Shown here one piece after another: positions 34,828 through 44,330 of a stretch of 64,000 bases of DNA. The notes under the pieces are model-generated. The model did no database searches, was not told the origin of the DNA, and saw only the letters and a list, made by a program, of their open reading frames with translations. Source of the DNA: JAGIBJ01 sp032119795 (GTDB lineage Bacteria; Actinomycetota; Thermoleophilia; Solirubrobacterales; Solirubrobacteraceae); assembly GCA_032119795.1 (NCBI GenBank), contig JAUMFO010000013.1, positions 124,001 to 188,000 on the forward strand. The letters run 5' to 3'. Both the position numbers and the translations under genes were made by a program. Each line of letters opens with the position of its first letter. Position 1 is the stretch's first letter.

Positions 34828-35187
34828 CCTGGATTCCCCCGAATCGTTCCTGCCGTCAGAGGATCTCCCAGATCCCCTTCTCTACGTCTCGACCAGGAGG
34901 CCGCAAACTTGAGCTGTTAGCTCAACCTAGCGCGCCATTTCGTGCGGATACGAAACACGGCTGGTTGTATGACCAGTTTACTCCCGTGCCCATACCGTTT
35001 GTGGCGATGCAGGCGGACGTGCGTCCGTACCTGCCTGCCTTCCGGCAGAACTGGCTTGATCGCTGGCTCCCGGCCCTCAGGCCGCAGGGTGGTCAAGCCA
35101 GGTCTTCCCCACGCACTTGCGCCGTCGGGGGACGGCACGTCGGGTTCGCGCGGCGCCATCTGACGCCGCGCGAACCAAACTCACCCG
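34828..35187. other. 360-bp intergenic region with several inverted repeats
   Basis: No gene is visible on either strand. It separates the start of the HD-GYP operon from the end of gcvPB (both on the minus strand), so it should hold the HD-GYP promoter and the gcvPB terminator. Besides the terminator-like hairpin at 35143-35176 there are GCCGTC-GGGG-GACGGC (35121-35136), a 9-bp stem pairing 35051-35059 with 35093-35101, and CTGGT-N6-ACCAG (34961-34976). Confidence 0.6.
35143..35176 (-). terminator. Terminator-like hairpin after gcvPB
   Basis: A perfect 13-bp stem (35143-35155 with 35164-35176) and an 8-nt loop, starting 11 bp after the gcvPB stop. There is no T run on the 3' side. A second hairpin at 35121-35136 follows. 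Confidence 0.65.
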
Positions 35188-36741
35188 TTACAGCGGTTGG
35201 CGCAGAACGGGCCGCTTGGCGGCCTTCGCCTCGTCCAGGCGACGGACGGGCGTGGTGTACGGCGCGTTCTGGGCGATGGTTGGGTCGTCACCGGCCTCAG
35301 CGAGGATGTCTGCGATCGCCTCGGCGAAGGCGTCGAGCGTCTCCTTGGTTTCCGTCTCCGTCGGCTCGATGAGGAGCGCCTCATCGACGAGCAGCGGGAA
35401 GTAGACCGTCGGGGGATGGTAGCCGTGGTCGAGCAAGCGCTTGGCGAGATCCAGGATGCGGATCCCGACGTCCTTCTTCATCGCCGTGCCCGAGAGGACA
35501 AACTCGTGCATGCAGCGCTCGCCGAAGGCGAGCGGCAGCTTGTCGCCGACGAGTTCCTGCAGGCGAACCAGCAGGTAGTTGGCGTTCAGCACGGCCGTCT
35601 CCGACGCATCCTGCAGGCCGGGGCCGCCGAGCGAGCAGATGTAGGCATATGACCGCACGAAGCAGCCGTAGTTGCCCTGGAAACCGCGCAGCTTGCCGAT
35701 CGTCTTGGAGCCTGGGCCCTCCGTCGGCGTGCTGGTGAGGTCGAACGTGCCGTCCTCGAGCTTTTGGATCACCGGCACCGGCAGGTACGGGGCGATACGG
35801 TCGCTCACGGCGATCGGACCGGAGCCCGGGCCGCCGCCGCCGTGCGGCTGCGTGAACGACTTGTGCAGGTTGTAGTGGACGATGTCGAAGCCCATGTCGC
35901 CCGGGCGCGAGATGCCCATCACGGCATTGAGGTTCGCTCCGTCGTAGTAGAGCGTCGCGCCGACGGCGTGGACGATCTTGGCGATCTCTTCGATGTTCGG
36001 ATCGAACACGCCGAGCGTGTTCGGGTTCGTCAGCATCAGGCAGGCGACCTGGTCGTCGGCCTTGGCGCGGAGATCTTCCAGGTCGACGCCGCCATCGGGG
36101 CTCGTCTTGACCGGAACGACGTCGTAGCCGGCCATCGTGACGGTGGCCGGGTTCGTGCCGTGGGAGGTGTCCGGCGCGAGGACCTTCGTGCGGAACTCGC
36201 CGCGGGCCTCGTGGTAAGCACGGGTGACGAGCACGCCGGCGAGCTCGCCGTGCGACCCAGCCGAGGGCTGCAGGCAGACGTGCGGCAAGCCGGCAACCTC
36301 GCCGAGCGCATGCTCGAGGTTGTACATCAACTCGAGCGCACCCTGGGCCCGCTTGGGGTCCTGCAGCGGGTGCAGACGCGCGTGGCCCGAGAGCGCCGTC
36401 ACCCGCTCGTGTAGGCGCGGGTTGTGCTTCATCGTGCAGGAGCCGAGCGGGTAGAAGCCCGAGTCCAGATCGAAGTTGCGGCGCGACAAACGCACGTAGT
36501 GGCGGACGAGCTCGGGCTCGCTGACGCTCGGGAGCCGAGCCGGCTCGGCGCGCTTGGCGGTGGCCGGGAGCAGTCCCTCAACGAACGGCACGTCGAGCGC
36601 TGGCGCTTCGAATGCGCGGCGGCCGACCTGGCCCTTCTCGAAGATCGTCGTCGCGCGCTCACGCTGCATCGGCGTGGCCGCCGCGGCGTCGGCCGGCGGG
36701 CGATCGTACGCGGAGATCACGGTCTCATCGATGGCGCTCAT
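35188..36741 (-). CDS. gcvPB: Glycine dehydrogenase (decarboxylating) subunit 2
   Basis: 517 residues. Second half of the split P-protein of the glycine cleavage system. Shows the PLP lysine in HYNLHKSFTQPHGGGGPGSG, SHGTNPATVTMAGYDVVPV, and FYPLGSCTMKHNP. Together with subunit 1 it decarboxylates glycine and passes the aminomethyl group to lipoyl-GcvH. ATG 36741 overlaps the gcvPA stop. It is the last gene of the gcv cluster. Confidence 0.97.
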   Translation of the reverse strand: MSAIDETVISAYDRPPADAAAATPMQRERATTIFEKGQVGRRAFEAPALDVPFVEGLLPATAKRAEPARLPSVSEPELVRHYVRLSRRNFDLDSGFYPLGSCTMKHNPRLHERVTALSGHARLHPLQDPKRAQGALELMYNLEHALGEVAGLPHVCLQPSAGSHGELAGVLVTRAYHEARGEFRTKVLAPDTSHGTNPATVTMAGYDVVPVKTSPDGGVDLEDLRAKADDQVACLMLTNPNTLGVFDPNIEEIAKIVHAVGATLYYDGANLNAVMGISRPGDMGFDIVHYNLHKSFTQPHGGGGPGSGPIAVSDRIAPYLPVPVIQKLEDGTFDLTSTPTEGPGSKTIGKLRGFQGNYGCFVRSYAYICSLGGPGLQDASETAVLNANYLLVRLQELVGDKLPLAFGERCMHEFVLSGTAMKKDVGIRILDLAKRLLDHGYHPPTVYFPLLVDEALLIEPTETETKETLDAFAEAIADILAEAGDDPTIAQNAPYTTPVRRLDEAKAAKRPVLRQPL

Positions 36742-38168
36742 GCTGCGACCTCCACGGTTGAGTTTGTCGGGCCGAGCGGGGACTTCTCCCCCGCCTGCGC
36801 CGCGGCGATGGACTCGGCCAAGACCGCCACGAGCGTGTCGATGTCCTTGCGGCTGCGCTGCTCGGTCAGAGCGATCAGCAGGCCGCCCTTCCAGTCCTCA
36901 CGGACGCGCCCCAGGTCAAAGCCCGGGTTGACGCCGCGGTCCTGCGCGAGCGCGATGACCTCGGCGACGTCGACGTCGCTCGGGAGGGTGATCGCAAATT
37001 CGCGCACGACCGGCTGGTCGTGCAGCGCGGTCACGCCCTCGAGGGCGGTGAGCTGCTGGCGCGCGTAGTGGGTGCGCTGCACGAGGAGCTCGCCGAGCTC
37101 GACGAGGCCGTCGCGGCCCAGCCACGTGAGGTAGACGACGCCGGCCAGCGCGTTGAGCGCCTGCGAGGTGCAGATGTTGCTCGTGGCCTTCTCGCGGCGG
37201 ATGTGCTGCTCGCGCGTCTGGAGCGTCAGCACGAAACCGCGGCGGCCGTCGGCGTCGGTCGTCTCACCAGCGATGCGGCCGGGCATCCGGCGGATGTGGG
37301 CGTTGGTCGCGGCGAAGAAACCGAACGAGGGGCCGCCGAAGTCGAGGCGGTTGCCGAGGGCCTGGCCCTCGCCCACGCACACGTCGACCCCCTGGTTGCC
37401 TGGGGCCTCGAGCACGCCGAGCGCAATCGGGTCGGCCTGGCAGATCGACAGTGCGCCAGCGCCCTTGGCCAGATCGCTGAGGGCCTGCACGTCTTCGATG
37501 GCGCCGAGGAAGTTCGGCTGCTGGAAGATCACGGCGGCGACCTCGTCGCCGTCTGCGGCGAGCAGGGCGGCGAGTGCCTCGGTATCGGTCACGCCGTTCT
37601 TGAGCGGAATCTCGACGACCTCGGTGCCGTAGCCAACCGAGAGGGTCTCCAGCGTCTTGCGTGAGTCTGGGTGTAGCGCCGCGGAGACGAAGTACTTCGG
37701 GCGCTTGGGGGAGGCGAGCTTGGCGAGGTAGCCGGCAGCGGCGACGGCGCTGGGGCCCTCGTACACCGACGCGTTCGACACGTCCATCCCGGTGAGCTCG
37801 CAGATCGCGGTCTGGTACTCGAACATCACCTGCAGGCCGCCCTGGCTGACCTCCGGCTGGTACGGCGTGTAGGGGGTCAGGAACTCCGACCGGCCGAGCA
37901 GCATGTCGATCGCTGCCGGGATGTAGTGGTCGTACATGCCGGCGCCAAGGAACGTGATCTCGTCTTCGGCTGACGTGTTCTTCTTCGACAGCTCCAGGAG
38001 GTGCGCAAAGACATCCTGCTCGGGGAGGCCGTCCGGCAGATCGAGGCCGCCCTGCAGCCGCACGCCGCTCGGGATCTGCGCGTCGAACAGCTCCTCGAGG
38101 GATTCGACGCCGATGGCTGCGAGCATCGCCGCGCGATCGGCGTCGGTGACTGCGGTGTAGCGACTCAC
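36738..38168 (-). CDS. gcvPA: Glycine dehydrogenase (decarboxylating) subunit 1
   Basis: 476 residues from GTG 38168, with AAGGA about 10 nt upstream. The N-terminal VSRYTAVTDADRAAMLAAIG is the family opening. FLGAGMYDHYIPAAI and GLQVMFEYQTAICELTGMD are also typical. It lacks the PLP lysine, which is in GcvPB. It is separated from gcvH by 195 bp containing three hairpins. Confidence 0.96.
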   Translation of the reverse strand: MSRYTAVTDADRAAMLAAIGVESLEELFDAQIPSGVRLQGGLDLPDGLPEQDVFAHLLELSKKNTSAEDEITFLGAGMYDHYIPAAIDMLLGRSEFLTPYTPYQPEVSQGGLQVMFEYQTAICELTGMDVSNASVYEGPSAVAAAGYLAKLASPKRPKYFVSAALHPDSRKTLETLSVGYGTEVVEIPLKNGVTDTEALAALLAADGDEVAAVIFQQPNFLGAIEDVQALSDLAKGAGALSICQADPIALGVLEAPGNQGVDVCVGEGQALGNRLDFGGPSFGFFAATNAHIRRMPGRIAGETTDADGRRGFVLTLQTREQHIRREKATSNICTSQALNALAGVVYLTWLGRDGLVELGELLVQRTHYARQQLTALEGVTALHDQPVVREFAITLPSDVDVAEVIALAQDRGVNPGFDLGRVREDWKGGLLIALTEQRSRKDIDTLVAVLAESIAAAQAGEKSPLGPTNSTVEVAA

Positions 38169-38258
38169 TCGGGGTACGTCCTTGCGGGGGTAAGCGGGGA
38201 CCGGTCGAAACGGGGCGAAAGCGCCGCGCCGGGACCGGGACCAGCGCGCGCGTGGCAC

Positions 38259-38352
38259 GGTGCAGGCTAGAGAGCCTGCACCCGCCCATGTGGCCTAAGT
38301 GACCAGTCCACCATTGGACAGGCCGTATAGCTGGCGTACGCACGCCAGCTAT
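38259..38352 (-). promoter_or_regulatory. Three hairpins between gcvH and gcvPA
   Basis: Stems: 38259-38268 with 38273-38282 (10 bp, AGAG loop); 38306-38310 with 38315-38319 (5 bp, CCAT loop); 38327-38337 with 38342-38352 (11 bp, ACGC loop). The last lies 12 bp after the gcvH stop and may be a terminator or attenuator. No glycine riboswitch consensus could be matched here. Confidence 0.6.
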
Positions 38353-38363
38353 GAGGCAGATCG

Positions 38364-38750
38364 CTAGTCGAGCGAGGCGACGTAGGCCGACTGGTCGAGC
38401 AGGGTGCTGACCTCGGACGCGTCGCTGAGCTTGACCTTGACCATCCAGCCGGCCTCGTACGGGTCGTCGTTGATCGCCTCGGGCGCGTCGCCCAAGGCGT
38501 CGTTGACCTCGATGACCTCGCCGGAGAGCGGCGCGATCACGTCGGAGACGGCCTTGACCGATTCGACTTCGGTGTAGGAGTCGCCGGCGGTGACCGTCGA
38601 ACCAACGGCCGGCGGGTCGAAGAAGACGACCTCGCCGAGGGCGTCCTGGGCGAACCAGGTGATGCCGAAGGTCGCGACGTCGCCGTCGATGCGGGCCCAG
38701 TCGTGCTCGGGGTGGTAGAGCAGCTCGTCGGGGTAGGAAGCGTCAGCCAT
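38364..38750 (-). CDS. gcvH: Glycine cleavage system H protein
   Basis: 128 residues. The lipoyl lysine is K66 in YTEVESVKAVSD. Typical opening (YHPEHDWARIDGDVATFGIT). The start shares one base with the gcvT stop (TGATG). Confidence 0.97.
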   Translation of the reverse strand: MADASYPDELLYHPEHDWARIDGDVATFGITWFAQDALGEVVFFDPPAVGSTVTAGDSYTEVESVKAVSDVIAPLSGEVIEVNDALGDAPEAINDDPYEAGWMVKVKLSDASEVSTLLDQSAYVASLD

Positions 38751-39835
38751 CAGAGGTCCTTCGACTGGTAGAGGGGACGGGCTTCGACGATCGCGGCGCG
38801 GTGCTTGCCGCGGACGTCGACGGTAAAGGCGGTGCCGACCGCGGAGTTCTCACGCGGCACGTAGGCGAGGCCGACGCCTTTGGCGAGCGTCGGCGAGTAG
38901 GTGCCAGAGGTAACGACGCCACCACCGACGACGGGGTTGCCGCCGCGCGGAATGCCGGACTCGGTGAGCGAGAACGGCACGAGGACCTCGGCGGTCGACT
39001 CGGCGCGGGCTTTGGCGACGGCCTCGAAGCCGATTGGCTCGGTGGCTTCCTTGACGGCCCAGCCGAGGCCGGCCTCGATCGGGTTCCTGCCGGCGTCCAT
39101 GTCGTTGCCGTACAGGTGGTAGCAAGCCTCGAGCCGCAGGGTGTCACGCGCTCCGAGGCCGATCGGCTTGACGCCAGCGTCGAGCAGCGCGTCGAGCACG
39201 GCCACGGCGTCTTCCGGGGCGACGAGCAGCTCGACGCCGTCCTCGCCCGTGTAGCCGGTGCCGCACACGAGCGCGGGCTTGCCAGCGACGTTGAGCGTTG
39301 CGACGTGGAAGCGGGCGGGCAGCTCGCCATCGGTCAGGCTGGCCACGATCGCTCGAGCGGTCGGTCCCTGCACCGCGAGCATGGCGTACCGGTCGGCCGC
39401 GTCGACGATCTCGACGGGAAGGTCGCCCGCACCCCGCTGGTGGTGGTGCCCGAACCAGGTGAAGTCGGTGCCGTGGTTCGCCGCGTTCGTGACGGTGAGG
39501 TACTCGTCCTCGGCCAGGCGGTACGTGAAGATGTCGTCGAAGACGCCGCCGTCGGGGCGCAGGATCAGGCCGTACTGCGCGGCGCCGATCTCGATCTTGC
39601 TCACGTCGTTGGTCGTGAGGTGCTGGAGCGCCGCGAGCGCACCGGGGCCGCGGGTGATGATCTGCCCCATGTGGCTGACGTCGAACACGCCGGCAGCGGT
39701 CCGCACCGTCTCATGCTCGACTTTGACGCCATCGGGGTACTGCACCGGCATGTCCCACCCGGCGAACGGGACCATCTTGCCCCCGAGCTCGACGTGACGT
39801 GCATGGAGCGGAGTTCGGCGGAGTTCGGCGGTCAT
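38750..39835 (-). CDS. gcvT: Aminomethyltransferase (glycine cleavage T protein)
   Basis: 361 residues from ATG 39835. The opening block RRTPLHARHVELGGKMVPFAG and FDVSHMGQI are family signatures. ARDTLRLEACYHLYGND and GYTGEDGVEL follow. Transfers the C1 unit from GcvH to tetrahydrofolate. Only 13 bp downstream of the hydrolase stop, so it may be read through from the beta-oxidation operon. Confidence 0.97.
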   Translation of the reverse strand: MTAELRRTPLHARHVELGGKMVPFAGWDMPVQYPDGVKVEHETVRTAAGVFDVSHMGQIITRGPGALAALQHLTTNDVSKIEIGAAQYGLILRPDGGVFDDIFTYRLAEDEYLTVTNAANHGTDFTWFGHHHQRGAGDLPVEIVDAADRYAMLAVQGPTARAIVASLTDGELPARFHVATLNVAGKPALVCGTGYTGEDGVELLVAPEDAVAVLDALLDAGVKPIGLGARDTLRLEACYHLYGNDMDAGRNPIEAGLGWAVKEATEPIGFEAVAKARAESTAEVLVPFSLTESGIPRGGNPVVGGGVVTSGTYSPTLAKGVGLAYVPRENSAVGTAFTVDVRGKHRAAIVEARPLYQSKDL

Positions 39836-39848
39836 CGAGCGCCGGAGA

Positions 39849-40649
39849 TTACCGGAGAGATACCGCGCCCGCCGTACGCACGATCTCGGCGACGACCTCG
39901 TCTGGGGCGTCGGTGAAGGGCACGTGCCCCGCATCGATCTGGCGGTGCTCGGCGCCGCGCAGCACACTCCGGGCTCGGCGAGACTGGGGCCGGCTGAGCA
40001 ACAACCGGTCGCGTTTGCCCCAGACCACGCTCACCGGCGGGGCGCCAACTGGCAGCGGCGCGCAGCGGTACTGGGTGAAGGCGGCCAGCGCCGAGCGCAT
40101 TGCCGGCGCTGCCCACAGCGCGTCGAGGCTGCCAACCGCAAGCTCCGCGGGAAGGTCGGCCGGACGCGCAACAAGCTGCCCCAGCAGCAGGCGCCGTCCG
40201 ACGCGCGTGGCCGCAGTCATCCGCGTGAGGCGCCGGACGGGCCCCGGCATCGCCGCAACGGCGCCGAGGCTTGCCTGGCAGTACCGGCGCTCGGCCGGCG
40301 ACCAAAAGCCCGCCGGCGAGAAGGCCGTCGCCGAGCGGACGGCGCCGCGACGGGCAAGCTCCAGCGCGATGGCACCGCCCATCGAGTTCCCTGCCACGTG
40401 CGGGCGACCGAGCCCCTCCTGCGCCAGCCAACGCTCGATCGCCGACGCATAGTTTGGGATCGTCGGCGCCACACCAGGAGGCAGTGGGAGCGACTCGCCG
40501 AAACCTGGGCTGTCGCAGGCGTAGACCTCAAACCGCTGCGCGAGCGCCGGCATGACCGGCGCCCACCCCTGCCAATGGTGCCCGATGCCATGAAGCAGCA
40601 CCAACGGCGCTCCGGCGCCGAGGCGGCAGTGGCTGAGGGGGACGCTCAT
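39849..40649 (-). CDS. Alpha/beta-hydrolase
   Basis: 266 residues. Oxyanion motif LLHGIGHH, nucleophile Ser in VAGNSMGGAIA, Asp in VVWGKRDRLL, His in DAGHVPF. A general esterase or lactonase, and in this setting a candidate for cleaving esters or lactones made by the BVMO (inference). Its ATG overlaps the aldehyde dehydrogenase stop. Confidence 0.85.
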   Translation of the reverse strand: MSVPLSHCRLGAGAPLVLLHGIGHHWQGWAPVMPALAQRFEVYACDSPGFGESLPLPPGVAPTIPNYASAIERWLAQEGLGRPHVAGNSMGGAIALELARRGAVRSATAFSPAGFWSPAERRYCQASLGAVAAMPGPVRRLTRMTAATRVGRRLLLGQLVARPADLPAELAVGSLDALWAAPAMRSALAAFTQYRCAPLPVGAPPVSVVWGKRDRLLLSRPQSRRARSVLRGAEHRQIDAGHVPFTDAPDEVVAEIVRTAGAVSLR

Positions 40650-42127
40650 CCTCGCGGTCGGCGGCCGTAGACCAGCGGAATGACGCGCCGCAAGAGGCCG
40701 GGAACCGGTCCGCGGTAGGGGTACCAGACCAGCTCGTCGCTGAGGTGCCAGCGGGCCACGACGCGCGTCTGCTTTGTGCAGAACTTCTGGATCCCCTCCG
40801 CCCCGTGCCGGGCGCCGATCCCCGATTGCTTGTGCCCGCCCATTGGGACCTCAGGGGCGAAGTACGACATCCACGCGTCGTTGACGTTCACCGTCCCCGC
40901 CTCCAGCCGCTGAGCGATCGCTTCGCCCTTGTCACGGTCGCGGGTGAACACCGTGGCTGCGAGCCCGTAGGGCGAGTCGTTCGCGAGTTCGATTGCTTGC
41001 TCCACGTCGCGGACCCGCATGATCGGCAGGGTCGGACCGAACGTCTCCTCACGCATGCAGCGCATCGAGTGGTCGACGCCGGTGAGCACCGCCGGCTCGA
41101 TGAACCGGTCGGTCGTCTCGATGAGCTCGCCGCCGATCCGCAGCTGAGCTCCGCGCGCCACCGCGTCGTCGATGTGGTCGCGGACGATGTCGGCCTGGCG
41201 TGGCGCGATCATCGGCCCGACCTCCACCTGGCCCGGCCGCAGTTGCCCGACTCCCTGGCGCAGCTGGCGGGTGAGTTCCACGACTCGCTCCACAAACTCA
41301 TCGTGCACCGCGTCCTCGACGTAGACCCGCTCGACCGACACACAGATCTGCCCGGCGTTGGCAAAGCCGTAGTAGACGGCTGCGCGCGCCGCGCGCTCCA
41401 CGTCGGCGTCGGCGCAGACGATCAGCGGGTCCTTCCCGCCGAGCTCCAGCGTGTACGGGGTAAGCGTCTGGATGGCGCGGGTCGCGACGGCTTGCCCCGT
41501 CGTCGTCGACCCAGTGAACTGGATGAAGTCCACCTCGTCGATCAGCGCCTCACCCGTCTCCTTGCCGCCGATCGCGACGCCATAGACCCCCTCGGGCAAC
41601 CCAGCCTCGGCAAGCATCTCCTCCGCCAGCAGCGCGACGCTCGGCGTGAGCTCCGACGGCTTGAGCACCACCGCATTGCCGGCGGCGAGCGCCGGGATGC
41701 AATCGCCGAAGGAGTTGATCATCGGCACGTTCCACGGGCCGATCACCCCGATCACGCCGCGCGGGCGGTAGCCGACCGACAGCTTCAGCCGCAGCGCGAA
41801 CGGATTGCGAGTACGGGCCCGTTCCTCGGCGAGGTAGCGCTGGGCGTGGTGCGCCCAGAAGTGCAACGAGGTAATCCCAGAGAGCACCTCGAGCTGCGCG
41901 TCCTCGTAGGGCTTGCGCGTGTCATGCACGATCGCCTCGATGAAGCGATCGCTATGGCGGGCCATGAACGCGCGGGCGCGCAAGAGGACGCGCTTGCGAC
42001 CGTCGACCCCGAGGGCCTCCCACTCCGGTTGAACCGCGCGGGCGCGCGCGACGAGCGCGCGCACCTCCGCAGGGTCCATGTCGGGCAGGCGCTCGCCGGC
42101 CCGCGGCAGCCGTGCCGGAGCGGTCAT
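40646..42127 (-). CDS. Aldehyde dehydrogenase family protein (succinate-semialdehyde type)
   Basis: 493 residues. Active-site Cys in NAGQICVSVERV, catalytic Glu in TLELGGKDPLIV, substrate-pocket block IGPWNVPMINSFGDCIPALAAG. Oxidises aldehydes to acids with NAD(P)+. Overlaps neighbours on both sides by ATGA. Confidence 0.93.
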   Translation of the reverse strand: MTAPARLPRAGERLPDMDPAEVRALVARARAVQPEWEALGVDGRKRVLLRARAFMARHSDRFIEAIVHDTRKPYEDAQLEVLSGITSLHFWAHHAQRYLAEERARTRNPFALRLKLSVGYRPRGVIGVIGPWNVPMINSFGDCIPALAAGNAVVLKPSELTPSVALLAEEMLAEAGLPEGVYGVAIGGKETGEALIDEVDFIQFTGSTTTGQAVATRAIQTLTPYTLELGGKDPLIVCADADVERAARAAVYYGFANAGQICVSVERVYVEDAVHDEFVERVVELTRQLRQGVGQLRPGQVEVGPMIAPRQADIVRDHIDDAVARGAQLRIGGELIETTDRFIEPAVLTGVDHSMRCMREETFGPTLPIMRVRDVEQAIELANDSPYGLAATVFTRDRDKGEAIAQRLEAGTVNVNDAWMSYFAPEVPMGGHKQSGIGARHGAEGIQKFCTKQTRVVARWHLSDELVWYPYRGPVPGLLRRVIPLVYGRRPRG

Positions 42128-44313
42128 GCCGTCGCTCCCTCACGGTCGGCGAAGGTGCCCCCCGTCTCGGCCAGCTCCACCAGGGACTGCGGCGGTGAGA
42201 ACCGCGCGCCGTAGCGCTCGGCGAGTTCCTCGGCGCGGGCCACAAAGCCGGGCAGGCCGCCGTCGTACCCGGTGGCGTACTGCAGCACTCCGCCCGTCCA
42301 ACCGGGGAACCCGATGCCCAGGATCGAGCCGACGTTGGCGTCGGCCACCGTCTCGAGTACGCCCTCGTCCAGGCAGCGGATGGTCTCGAGCGTCTCGATG
42401 AAGAGCATGCGCTCCTGCATGTCGACCATCGAGATGCCGTGGTCGGGATTCGCCCCGAAGGCGGCCACCAGCCCGGGCCAGAGCCCGCTCCGCTTCCCCG
42501 CGTCGTAGTCGTAGAAGCCGGCGCCGGCCAGGCGTCCGGGCCGGTCGAGCTCGTCGATCATGGTGTCGATCACGCCCTCGGCCGGATGCTCGGTCCACGT
42601 GCCGCCAGCCGCGAGCGTGCCGGCCTTCGTCTCCTCGCGAATCTTGCGCATCAGGCGCAGATTCAGTTCGTCACAGAGCTGCAGCACGGTCGCCGGGTAG
42701 CCGGCCTGCGCCGATGCCTGCTCGACCGACGCGGCGGGCACGCCCTCACCGAGGAGCGCCAGCCCCTCGTCGATGAAGGTGCCGATCACGCGGCTCGTGA
42801 AGAAGCCCCGCGAGTCGTTCACGACGATCGGCGTCTTGCCGATCTGGCGGGCCAGGTCGAGTGACCGCCCGAGCGACTCCTCACTTGTGGCCTCGCCCTT
42901 GACGATCTCCAGCAGCGGCATCTTGTCTACCGGGCTGAAGAAGTGCAGCCCGATGAAGTCGGCCGGGCGACTCACGCCCTCGGCCAAGCCGGTGATCGGC
43001 AACGACGAGGTGTTGGATCCCAGCAGCGCGTCCGGATCCAGGAACGGCTCGATCTCCGCGAACACCTGCGCCTTGACGGCCGGGTCCTCGAACACCGCCT
43101 CGATCACGAGATCAGCGCCGGATGCCGCAGTAGGCTCCGTCGTCGCCGTGATGCGGGCCAGCAGCTCGGCGCCGGCCTCCTCGGTCATGCGACCGCGCTT
43201 GATGGCCTTGGCGACGAGCTGCTCGGAGTAGCCCTTGCCGCGATCTGCCGCCTCTTGAGCGACGTCCTTGAGGACCACCTCGATGCCGGCCTTGGCACAG
43301 ACGTAGGCAATGCCAGCGCCCATCATGCCGGCGCCGAGCACGACGACCTTCGTCGCGCGCCACGGCTCGTGGCCGGGGGCGCGGCCGCGAGCGCCCGTGG
43401 CCTGATTGAGATCGAAGAAGAACGCCTGGATCATGTTCTTGGCGACCTGCCCCGTGACGAGCTGCGTGAGGTAGCGGGTCTCGATGAGGAGCGCCGTGTC
43501 GACGTCGACCTGTGCGCCCTCAACCGCCGCGGCGAGGATCGCCTTCGGTGCGGGGTAGTTGGCTCCCTTGAGCTGCTTGAGCAGGTTGGCCGGGATCGAC
43601 GGCAGCACCTGCTGGAACTTCAACGAGTTCGGTGAACCACCCGGGAGCCGGTAGCCCGGCGCATCCCACGGTTGCACGGCCTGCGGACCCGACGCAATCC
43701 ACGCCTTCGCGGCCGGAACGAGTGCCTCCTGCGAGTCGACGAGCTCGTCGAGCAGGCCGAGATCCAGCGCGCGGGCGGCGCTAAGGCGGTCGCCCTTGAG
43801 CAGGACGTTCATCAGCGCGTCGACGATGCCGAGCATCCGGACGGTGCGGGTGACGCCGCCCGCGCCGGGGAGCAGCCCGAGCTGCACCTCCGGTAGGCCG
43901 ACCTTCACCGAGCGGTGGTCGACGGCGATACGGCGGTGGCACGCCAGGGCGAGTTCGAGCCCGCCGCCGAGCGCCGCGCCGTTGATCGCGGCAACGACCG
44001 GCTTGCCGAGCTGCTCAAGGCGGCGCAGCTGGCTCTTGATGGTGGTCAGCATCTCGGCAAACTGCGCCGCGTCGGCCGGCTGCACCTCGCGCAGCCCCTC
44101 CAGGTCGCCGCCGGCGAGGAACGTCTTCTTGGCCGACGTGATCACCACGCCGGTGACGTCGTCGACCTCCCGCTCCAGGCGGTCGACGGCGGCGGCCATC
44201 GCGGCGATGTAGGCCGCGCCCATCGTGTTGGCCGACTTGCCCGGCTCGTCGAGCGTGAGGACGACGACGCCGTCGTCATCGCGCTGCCAGCTGATCATGG
44301 TGCTGTTTGACAT
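42124..44313 (-). CDS. fadJ: Fatty-acid oxidation multifunctional enzyme (enoyl-CoA hydratase / 3-hydroxyacyl-CoA dehydrogenase)
   Basis: 729 residues from ATG 44313. Crotonase half about 1-190 with INGAALGGGLELAL and VGLPEVQLGLLPGAGG. NAD-binding HAD half with VVLGAGMMGAGIAY, NTSSLPITGLA and GLHFFSPVDKMPLLEIVKG. C-terminal 3HCDH domain. Converts enoyl-CoA to 3-ketoacyl-CoA. GTG 44322 and ATG 44298 are also possible. Coupled to aldehyde dehydrogenase by ATGA. Confidence 0.95.
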   Translation of the reverse strand: MSNSTMISWQRDDDGVVVLTLDEPGKSANTMGAAYIAAMAAAVDRLEREVDDVTGVVITSAKKTFLAGGDLEGLREVQPADAAQFAEMLTTIKSQLRRLEQLGKPVVAAINGAALGGGLELALACHRRIAVDHRSVKVGLPEVQLGLLPGAGGVTRTVRMLGIVDALMNVLLKGDRLSAARALDLGLLDELVDSQEALVPAAKAWIASGPQAVQPWDAPGYRLPGGSPNSLKFQQVLPSIPANLLKQLKGANYPAPKAILAAAVEGAQVDVDTALLIETRYLTQLVTGQVAKNMIQAFFFDLNQATGARGRAPGHEPWRATKVVVLGAGMMGAGIAYVCAKAGIEVVLKDVAQEAADRGKGYSEQLVAKAIKRGRMTEEAGAELLARITATTEPTAASGADLVIEAVFEDPAVKAQVFAEIEPFLDPDALLGSNTSSLPITGLAEGVSRPADFIGLHFFSPVDKMPLLEIVKGEATSEESLGRSLDLARQIGKTPIVVNDSRGFFTSRVIGTFIDEGLALLGEGVPAASVEQASAQAGYPATVLQLCDELNLRLMRKIREETKAGTLAAGGTWTEHPAEGVIDTMIDELDRPGRLAGAGFYDYDAGKRSGLWPGLVAAFGANPDHGISMVDMQERMLFIETLETIRCLDEGVLETVADANVGSILGIGFPGWTGGVLQYATGYDGGLPGFVARAEELAERYGARFSPPQSLVELAETGGTFADREGATA

Positions 44314-44330
44314 GGTGTCCACGTCCTCCG

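Noticed and set aside
34954..34980. A sigma-28-like motif, TAAA-N15-GCCG, upstream of the signalling operon.
   Set aside because: Only the GCCG half of the -10 element matches, and no flagellar gene is in the window.
38169..38363. A glycine riboswitch upstream of gcvPA.
   Set aside because: The hairpins do not match the conserved glycine-aptamer core, and the genes sit after gcvH with no tandem aptamer layout.
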